DNA of 10,805 bases from an uncultured archaeon (lineage in GTDB: Archaea > Nanobdellota > Nanobdellia > Pacearchaeales > GW2011-AR1), in the NCBI GenBank assembly GCA_903873955.1, contig CAIQQL010000150.1, positions 1-10,805 of the forward strand, given 5' to 3'. Under the pieces are notes generated by a model. The model was not told the origin of the DNA. It worked only from the letters and a program-made list of their open reading frames with translations, and did not search any database. Within the stretch, counting starts at the first letter, position 1, and each line of letters opens with the position of its first letter. Positions 6,141 through 10,805 of the stretch are shown piece after piece. The position numbers and the translations under genes are program-made.

Positions 6141-6697
6141 GAAAAGAACTCCAAGGCGAGCGCAGCTCTTTCTTTAACCGATTCTGGATTGTCATACTGG
6201 ATGTTTCCCTGCTCTTTTTGTCCGGCATATTCACTTAATTCCCATTGGCTTATACCAAGAAGCTTTGCAGTCTGACCCATGGAGATCCCATGTTCATAGA
6301 TACGTGATGCTTTGTTGATCATGGCCTTTCTTAATACTTCTTGGATGTATGATTTCAGGTTGGGCGAGACTGTCGGTATCGTTTGACGTATTCTTTCCAG
6401 GTAGGACTCGTATGCTGTGGTGTTCTGCTCTTTGAGAGAGGTTATTGCCAAGGCCAGATAGCCGTCAACCTTCTTGATGAATTTGGACCATTGTTTTATC
6501 TTGGTGTTATCGCCACGTTCAATGAATTTACCCAGCGTGTATACAATGACCGCAAGAGCGATGCTTCCAGGGTCTTGCACAGTGGATGCAGAATGAACTG
6601 TCTGGTTGGAAAGGTCCCGGAGTTTAAGAGAATCGTTATCAATAATCGCCTGTCGTGTTTGTTCTAAAACAGAGATAAGATGTTCGACCTCTTCCAT
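6137..6697 (-). CDS. Helical protein with C-terminal helix-turn-helix, partner of the PIN protein
   Basis: 186 residues, all-helical in appearance. The N-terminal region (about 1-125) is not a family I can name. A helix-turn-helix is visible at about 134-158 (YEHGISMGQTAKLLGISQWE), with the typical Ala-x-x-Leu-Gly-Ile-Ser spacing, and so the protein may bind DNA. The gene is first in a two-gene unit with the PIN gene, overlapping it by four bases (ATGA), the arrangement of antitoxin-toxin pairs. Its size and large N-terminal part are unlike classic VapB antitoxins. A TATA box (6726-6719) ends 21 nt before the ATG, so the unit probably has a leaderless start and could be autoregulated. Function as antitoxin or regulator is inference. 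Confidence 0.7.
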   Translation of the reverse strand: MEEVEHLISVLEQTRQAIIDNDSLKLRDLSNQTVHSASTVQDPGSIALAVIVYTLGKFIERGDNTKIKQWSKFIKKVDGYLALAITSLKEQNTTAYESYLERIRQTIPTVSPNLKSYIQEVLRKAMINKASRIYEHGISMGQTAKLLGISQWELSEYAGQKEQGNIQYDNPESVKERAALALEFFS

Positions 6698-6718
6698 CTA
6701 CCCTTATACGCATAGAAG

Positions 6719-6726
6719 TATATAAA
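6719..6726 (-). promoter_or_regulatory. TATA-box for the HTH-PIN unit
   Basis: TTTATATA on the minus strand, a near-consensus archaeal TATA box, ends 21 nt before the ATG at 6697. Leaderless start expected. Confidence 0.65.
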
Positions 6727-6780
6727 TTTGACTTAGACAAAAATAGGGCTGGCTGTTTTTTGTCTCTCGCGACAAGGGTC

Positions 6781-7710
6781 TTATCTGTAGACTGAAGCAT
6801 TAGCCCTTTCCTGCCAGGCAGAATAAGGGATAGCTGTAGTTTTTAGGGAATGGAGACTTAAGCGAAGGTCTTTTGCTAAAGAGTCATAGTCGGGCCGCTT
6901 TGCAAAGACAATATCTCGGATGGTGCCCTCAATTTTTCGTCTGGAGGGTTTGATGAAATCTGCAAGATATGCCCCGCTGAGGTTGGTCAACGCACGGACC
7001 TTCACCGGATCAAGGATAAGGGCTTCTTTTTTATTAAGGAAGGCAATCTTTGGTGTACCACCTACTCCCTGGTTAACGGTCGCAAGGGAATAAGCATTTA
7101 CGCCATGGAAAAAAAGGTCAAAGGTAGTTAATTTTTTTGGGTTGACTCCTTGTAGTTTGGTGAAAAAGTACATATTTGCTCCATCTGATCCGGCACCGAT
7201 TTCCTGATGGTCCCCAAAATATTCATTTTCTCTTCCGTTGTTGATGAAGAATTGTCGAATATGCCCTTGTTTATTATCAAAGGCGCAGAGACTAAAATAG
7301 GTCGCGGAGTTACGCAGTTGTTCTTCATAGGCATCCATGGCCCGATGAATTTCGATTTCCATGGGTTTTCCTCTTTCAGCTTCGGGAAGTAAGCCCATCT
7401 TCAGTTCAATCTCATGACGTAATGTGGCAATGGCCTGGGTTTTGAGGGCGGTATATCTCTCAGTGAAAATTCTTTGTGTCTGTGCGGCATAGTCGTCCAA
7501 TGTCGGAGCATTGACCTCTTGTGAGGATCTAGTAACGCCCTCGATGAGATTTCCACTGCCTGTGCCAAAGATGACGCCGTGAAAGAGAGAGGATTTCGAG
7601 AAAACGCCCATTTTGTTCACTGAGTCGCTTTGTCTTCCTAATCCGGAGACTCGGCTATCGGTGATGACCACTGCTTCAAGACTGTTGGTTAATGAAAGCC
7701 CTACCGTCAT
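6781..7710 (-). CDS. Divergent proteasome beta-like Ntn hydrolase
   Basis: 309 residues. The N-terminus MTVGLSLTNSLEAVVITDSR follows the first strands of proteasome beta / HslV subunits. Removal of Met1 would expose Thr2 as the N-terminal nucleophile. Counting Thr2 as 1, Asp18 and Arg20 fall at the family positions 17 and 19, and Lys33 falls at 32, one short of the catalytic Lys33. Later, FGTGSGNLIEGV matches the helix 1 region, EIGAGSDGANMYF (170-182) matches the GSG...S129 loop, and YSLATVNQGVGGTPKIAFL ends the fold; the Asp166 position appears to be Asn or Gln. Unusual parts are a charged helical insertion (about 70-136) and a C-terminal extension (about 230-309). Canonical subunits have about 200-210 residues. 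A protease, amidase or transpeptidase-like role is possible. Connectase is a known archaeal relative, but identity is not claimed. A single-gene unit with its own TATA box. Confidence 0.75.
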   Translation of the reverse strand: MTVGLSLTNSLEAVVITDSRVSGLGRQSDSVNKMGVFSKSSLFHGVIFGTGSGNLIEGVTRSSQEVNAPTLDDYAAQTQRIFTERYTALKTQAIATLRHEIELKMGLLPEAERGKPMEIEIHRAMDAYEEQLRNSATYFSLCAFDNKQGHIRQFFINNGRENEYFGDHQEIGAGSDGANMYFFTKLQGVNPKKLTTFDLFFHGVNAYSLATVNQGVGGTPKIAFLNKKEALILDPVKVRALTNLSGAYLADFIKPSRRKIEGTIRDIVFAKRPDYDSLAKDLRLSLHSLKTTAIPYSAWQERANASVYR

Positions 7711-7731
7711 AACTCTGGAGGGTTGAAAAGG

Positions 7732-7739
7732 TTTATAAG
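7732..7739 (-). promoter_or_regulatory. TATA-box for the Ntn hydrolase gene
   Basis: CTTATAAA on the minus strand ends 21 nt before the ATG at 7710. This supports that ATG, and hence the exposed Thr2, as the true N-terminus. Confidence 0.65.
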
Positions 7740-7837
7740 CTTTTCGTTACTTTATAGTAGTATCTTATTTTAAGAGGATATACACAACAAGACCTCTGAG
7801 AGGGTTAACGTTGATGAGACATTGCAGGCTAATGTTA

Positions 7838-8290
7838 TTATCTTTCCATTAGATTCTTCAATCCCTGAAGTACCATTGCCCAGTTTTTTTCACTATGCAC
7901 CTTTTTTTCTTCAGTAGGGAAATTTTCCTGGCTAACAGATAAAATAGTCGATGCGCCTTTTGCTTGGAGGACATAGCTGACTCGCTGATAATTCTTCGGA
8001 AGGTCGGGCAAGTTTGAAAAACTGCTGAAATAGGAGAACACCAGCTCTTTTTCTGGTATCATTTTCAAGATAACTCCTCTGTCTTCATAATCTACTCCCT
8101 CATAATTACCTCTAAACCTGATTGTACTCCCTTCTCTCCAGTCAGAAATGACATCCGTTCCAAAGAAATATTGTTTGATCATTACAGGGTTTGTGAGTCC
8201 GTTCCAGACTCGGGAAGGTAATGCATCTATGTGTATAGAACATCTTGCAATATGACCCTTTCCTGGAACCTTCATAAGAAATACCGACAT
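7838..8290 (-). CDS. SRPBCC / AHSA1-type protein
   Basis: 150 residues with the START/Bet v 1-like (SRPBCC) pattern of the AHSA1 branch: IDALPSRVWNGLTNPVMIKQ at the N-terminus (usually written as a helix with xxVWxALT.P..i..WF), GSTIRFRG, GVILKMIPEKELVFSYFS in the middle strands, and a closing helix with WAMVLQGLKNLMER. Such proteins form a helix-grip fold with a hydrophobic pocket; many act as small-molecule binding or chaperone-cofactor-like proteins. No catalytic residue can be assigned. The start at 8290 is supported by a TATA box ending 19 nt upstream; a second ATG five codons later would leave a 15-nt leader without SD. Divergent from the PIN gene at 8430. Cytosolic, no signal peptide. 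Confidence 0.83.
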   Translation of the reverse strand: MSVFLMKVPGKGHIARCSIHIDALPSRVWNGLTNPVMIKQYFFGTDVISDWREGSTIRFRGNYEGVDYEDRGVILKMIPEKELVFSYFSSFSNLPDLPKNYQRVSYVLQAKGASTILSVSQENFPTEEKKVHSEKNWAMVLQGLKNLMER

Positions 8291-8309
8291 TCAAATATAG
8301 TAAAACGAA

Positions 8310-8317
8310 TATATAAA
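8310..8317 (-). promoter_or_regulatory. TATA-box for the SRPBCC gene
   Basis: TTTATATA on the minus strand, 19 nt before the ATG at 8290. Half of a divergent promoter region (8291-8429) that holds no other recognisable feature. Confidence 0.6.
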
Positions 8318-8400
8318 CTAATTGGATTTATCTCCACTTCCTCAATTGCATATTTTTTAGCCAATAACTGAAAAATCTCCATGTTCTTAGAATCATAAGC

Positions 8401-8408
8401 TTAATATA
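8401..8408 (+). promoter_or_regulatory. TATA-box for the PIN gene at 8430
   Basis: TTAATATA ends 21 nt before the ATG at 8430. A second AT-rich element (CTTTAAAG, 8409-8416) overlaps downstream and is too close to serve a leaderless start. Confidence 0.5.
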
Positions 8409-8429
8409 CTTTAAAGATTCCAATATATC

Positions 8430-8789
8430 ATGGAAGTCCTTTTGGACAGCAGCTTTATTGTTTCTTGCATTAAAAAAAAGATTGATTTTCTGGCACAGTT
8501 AGAAGAGCAAGGATTCAAGGTTCTGTTACCTCGGGAAGTTTTACAGGAACTGAAGGATCTTAGGCAGAAATGTCCTACTGAAGAACGTAAGGCTATTGAC
8601 CTGGCATTTCAGATCTTCGAGAAAAAAGATATCAAACGGATTTCATTGGGAAAGCATTCTGTTGACCAGGGTCTTATTGAAAAAGGAAGGGATGGATACT
8701 ATATTGCAACCATTGATCGAGGAATAAAGACTGAAATAAAGAACAAGGTCATCATTTTTTCTGCGCAGAACAGAATCGGCATTGAATAA
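8430..8789 (+). CDS. Single-domain PIN protein, FCF1/VapC-like
   Basis: 119 residues, essentially a bare PIN domain. Visible motifs are VLLDSSFIV (Asp6), LLPREVLQELKDL (Glu40), SVDQGLIEKG (Asp79) and the strand IATIDRGIKTEIK (Asp96), giving the four acidic metal-binding positions of the family. The order and wording (a P-x-x-V-x-x-E-L segment, then a VD motif, then ATxDRxxK) are closest to archaeal FCF1/UTP24-like PIN proteins, which in eukaryotes act in rRNA processing; some archaeal members are annotated as VapC toxins. No small antitoxin gene lies next to it, which argues for a housekeeping RNA-processing role over a toxin. It has its own leaderless-type promoter and stops 47 nt before the helicase start. 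Confidence 0.82.
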   Translation: MEVLLDSSFIVSCIKKKIDFLAQLEEQGFKVLLPREVLQELKDLRQKCPTEERKAIDLAFQIFEKKDIKRISLGKHSVDQGLIEKGRDGYYIATIDRGIKTEIKNKVIIFSAQNRIGIE

Positions 8790-8807
8790 AATTTATTTAC
8801 CGATTAA

Positions 8808-8815
8808 CTTTTAAA
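8808..8815 (+). promoter_or_regulatory. TATA-box for the helicase gene
   Basis: CTTTTAAA ends 21 nt before the ATG at 8837. It indicates a leaderless transcript separate from the PIN gene just upstream. Confidence 0.6.
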
Positions 8816-8836
8816 CGCAATCTTCAACATATCCTG

Positions 8837-10805
8837 ATGAAGAGGCTAGAATTTGATGCTCAGGGAAAGTTACGGGGTGTTGACGGCAGTCTTGTAACTT
8901 TTGAGAACAACAAGAAGTATACGCATAAGCAATATGCCAATGATGATGAGTCTGATTCGGTAGACTATGAACCTGCTCAAAAGTTGCATACTTCCAAGGA
9001 TATGCAGTTTCTACGTGATGAGAGGTCAACACATCCCATCTTTGACAAGCCCTTTTGGAGCCTTTATACTGAAGGGAAGGCATTAGAGCCGTTACGGTTT
9101 TCAAATAATAAGACGCAGGAAGATGTTGTTAAAGAGGTTGTTGAACTGGCTAATGCGGGTACAAAGGTTATCTTTATACATGGTGTGTGTGGCACAGGGA
9201 AATCTGCGATAGCTCTGAACATTGCCCGTGCATTAGGAAAATCTTCGATTGTAGTGCCCATTAAAGGCCTGCAGCGCCAGTATGAAGAGGATTATACCAG
9301 TAAGAAATATGTCTTGGGCAAGAGGGGTTCAAAACTTAAGATTGCGATGATCACGGGAAGGGATAACCACGACTCTATTATTGATCCGGGAGTCTCATGT
9401 GCCGATGCAAACTTGCCTGACCTGATCAAGATCACTGAGAAGAATTATACTAAACTCCAAAGTTTCTATGAACAAAATCCTTATTTGAAAAACAAAGTCA
9501 TGCCTGACCTTAAGGATCTGAAACGTATTGCAATAGCCCCGGCAAATCCCTACTGGAGCCCGATTCTGCCAGCGACATTCGAACTTTCCACGCTAAAGGA
9601 TGCGCAAAAGATAAGATATCAAGGTCTGTCGGGAAAGGAATTCATACTTTATCATAGGAAACCCGGGTGTTCGTATTTTGACCAATACCTCGCGTATCGT
9701 GACGCAGATGTTATTATTTTCAATGCGGCTAAATACAAGATTGAAGTGGCCTTGGACAGAAAACCTCTCACAGAGGTAGACATCATCGACGAGGCGGATG
9801 AGTTTCTGGACAACTTCTCTACGCAAGAGGATCTTAATATGACTCGCCTCGCCTCTTCATTGAAGTCCCTTTTTCCTGAGAATCCCATCGCAAGAGAGTG
9901 CATCGACAAGATCCTCGAATATATCTCCCTCGAGGAGAAAAATAAGCAGGCTCTTGGAGTTGATGACAAAAAGATTTATCATGCTAAGGAGACGAAATGG
10001 CAAAACATCATCCGATTGTTCCTAAAGAGCCCGGAAGTCGAGGCGGAAGTGTCCTTGGATGAGGCAAGTTATGCAAACAAGGCTTTGGAAGCTGCGAAGA
10101 ACTTCAAGGACTTCCTTGACGAGACGTATGTGACCTACAGGAAAGTTGAAAAGGACATCTATGTGACGTTGGTTACCACAAATCTTTCAAAACGTTTTCA
10201 TGAGATCATCGATAAAAACAAGGTCCTTGTCCTTATGTCTGGAACTTTGCATTCGGAAAATGTGCTCAAGAACATTTATGGTTTGACCAATTTCAAGGTA
10301 GTCGAGGCGGAGACAAAGAACCAGGGGACTATCGAGATCCATCGCACAGGAAAAGAGTTTGATTGCAGGTATTCCAATTTTAATGCCCAGAAGTTTTCGC
10401 GTCGAGATTATCTCCTGTCCTTGAAATCTTGTTTGGACAAGGCAAAGCTCCCTGTCCTTATCCATGTCAACGCTTTTGAGGACCTTCCAAGCGAGATGGA
10501 GATCCAGGAACATCAATTGGTTGGTTTGATGTCTCGAGAGGCGTTGAAGGACATGCAGTATGTGGACAAGACTGGTAAGATGATCACTGAATTTAAATCA
10601 AAGAAGACCCATCGATTGTATACCACAAAATGTTCAAGAGGGGTTGATTTCCCAGGAGACACATGCAACTCCGTCATATTTACAAAATATCCGAACCCTA
10701 ATGTCAATGACATTTTCTGGAAACTGTTGCAACAGACAAAACCTGATTATTTTTGGGAGTTTTATCGTGATAAAGCCAGAAGAGAGTTTTTACAGCGGAT
10801 ATACC
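8837..10805 (+). CDS. XPD/DinG-like superfamily 2 helicase, C-terminus cut by window edge
   Basis: 656 codons are visible with no stop. Helicase motifs in order: Walker A GVCGTGKS (116-123); SCADANLPD at 187-195 and GCSYFDQY (277-284) before ADVIIFNAAKY, the region that resembles the XPD/FANCJ/DinG segment preceding motif II; DEAD box IIDEADEF (316-323); LMSGTL (467-471), typical of the XPD/DinG branch; motif V region KCSRGVDFPGD (598-608). The visible chain ends in RREFLQRIY, probably the start of motif VI. Residues 1-90 form a distinct N-terminal region with no recognised motif. Only two cysteines (188, 278) lie between motifs I and II outside Walker A, whereas the family's iron-sulphur site uses four. 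Expected role: ATP-driven DNA unwinding in repair or replication. The ATG is set by a TATA box 21 nt upstream. Confidence 0.82.
   Translation, partial: MKRLEFDAQGKLRGVDGSLVTFENNKKYTHKQYANDDESDSVDYEPAQKLHTSKDMQFLRDERSTHPIFDKPFWSLYTEGKALEPLRFSNNKTQEDVVKEVVELANAGTKVIFIHGVCGTGKSAIALNIARALGKSSIVVPIKGLQRQYEEDYTSKKYVLGKRGSKLKIAMITGRDNHDSIIDPGVSCADANLPDLIKITEKNYTKLQSFYEQNPYLKNKVMPDLKDLKRIAIAPANPYWSPILPATFELSTLKDAQKIRYQGLSGKEFILYHRKPGCSYFDQYLAYRDADVIIFNAAKYKIEVALDRKPLTEVDIIDEADEFLDNFSTQEDLNMTRLASSLKSLFPENPIARECIDKILEYISLEEKNKQALGVDDKKIYHAKETKWQNIIRLFLKSPEVEAEVSLDEASYANKALEAAKNFKDFLDETYVTYRKVEKDIYVTLVTTNLSKRFHEIIDKNKVLVLMSGTLHSENVLKNIYGLTNFKVVEAETKNQGTIEIHRTGKEFDCRYSNFNAQKFSRRDYLLSLKSCLDKAKLPVLIHVNAFEDLPSEMEIQEHQLVGLMSREALKDMQYVDKTGKMITEFKSKKTHRLYTTKCSRGVDFPGDTCNSVIFTKYPNPNVNDIFWKLLQQTKPDYFWEFYRDKARREFLQRIY

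Noticed and set aside
6590..6640. Possible HEPN-type R...H motif in the HTH protein (Arg27 to His35)
   Set aside because: The spacing is seven residues instead of four to six, and the position is N-terminal, so HEPN membership is not supported.
6741..6780. Small stem TTGTC...GACAA after the Ntn hydrolase stop codon, with a short T-run further on
   Set aside because: The stem is followed by A, not T, and the T-run is only five bases, so it was not listed as a terminator.
7793..7803. Inverted repeat CCTCTGAGAGG between the SRPBCC and Ntn hydrolase genes
   Set aside because: The one-base loop cannot form a stable hairpin and no T-tract follows in the direction of transcription.
7790..7820. CTGA and TGATGA motifs suggesting a C/D box guide RNA
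   Set aside because: Order and spacing do not give a C...D'...C'...D arrangement, and no terminal stem is visible.
9064..10713. Several antisense open frames of 65-110 codons on the minus strand
   Set aside because: They all lie within the long helicase reading frame, have no promoter spacing or family motif, and read as shadows of that gene.

Overview
The window looks like a piece of an archaeal chromosome, most likely a DPANN lineage of the Woesearchaeota/Pacearchaeota kind. This phylum guess is an inference from gene content; no rRNA is present. The archaeal signs are seen directly. Almost every transcription unit has a TATA-like box ending 19-22 nt before its start codon, which leaves no room for a leader. 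Genes inside transcription units, by contrast, have Shine-Dalgarno (SD) motifs. There is an intronless tRNA-Trp without encoded CCA, a proteasome-fold Ntn hydrolase, an FCF1-like PIN protein and an XPD-like helicase. Base composition is moderate (low-to-mid 40s % GC by eye) and no insertion sequence, CRISPR array or integrase was seen.

Layout. 1-252 (-): start of a small helical protein that runs off the left edge. 363-433 (+): tRNA-Trp(CCA). 435-2814 (-): two-gene transporter unit, a divergent ABC-type ATPase-like protein overlapping a YhgE/Pip-type membrane protein. 2881-3552 (-): HAD phosphatase-like hydrolase. 3606-5366 (-): envelope cluster of a TPM-domain protein with a glycine-rich tail, LemA, and a small four-helix membrane protein. 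5466-6697 (-): HTH protein overlapping by ATGA with a PIN-domain nuclease, a candidate toxin-antitoxin-like or RNA-processing pair. 6781-7710 (-): divergent proteasome beta-like Ntn hydrolase whose Thr2 would become the N-terminal nucleophile. 7838-8290 (-): SRPBCC/AHSA1-type protein. 8430-8789 (+): single-domain PIN protein. 8837-10805 (+): XPD/DinG-like SF2 helicase, cut by the right edge. Coding is dense; the largest gap (8291-8429) holds two divergent promoters and nothing else visible.

Working together. Three local partnerships are supported by overlap or family knowledge: the ABC-like protein with YhgE/Pip, TPM with LemA, and the HTH protein with the large PIN protein. The rest appear to be single-gene units with their own promoters. 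The most unusual items are the Ntn hydrolase (N-terminal catalytic geometry kept, but with a helical insertion and a C-terminal extension), the ABC ATPase lacking nearly all ATP-contact residues, the HTH-PIN pair, and a helicase that seems to have lost the usual four-cysteine iron-sulphur site.
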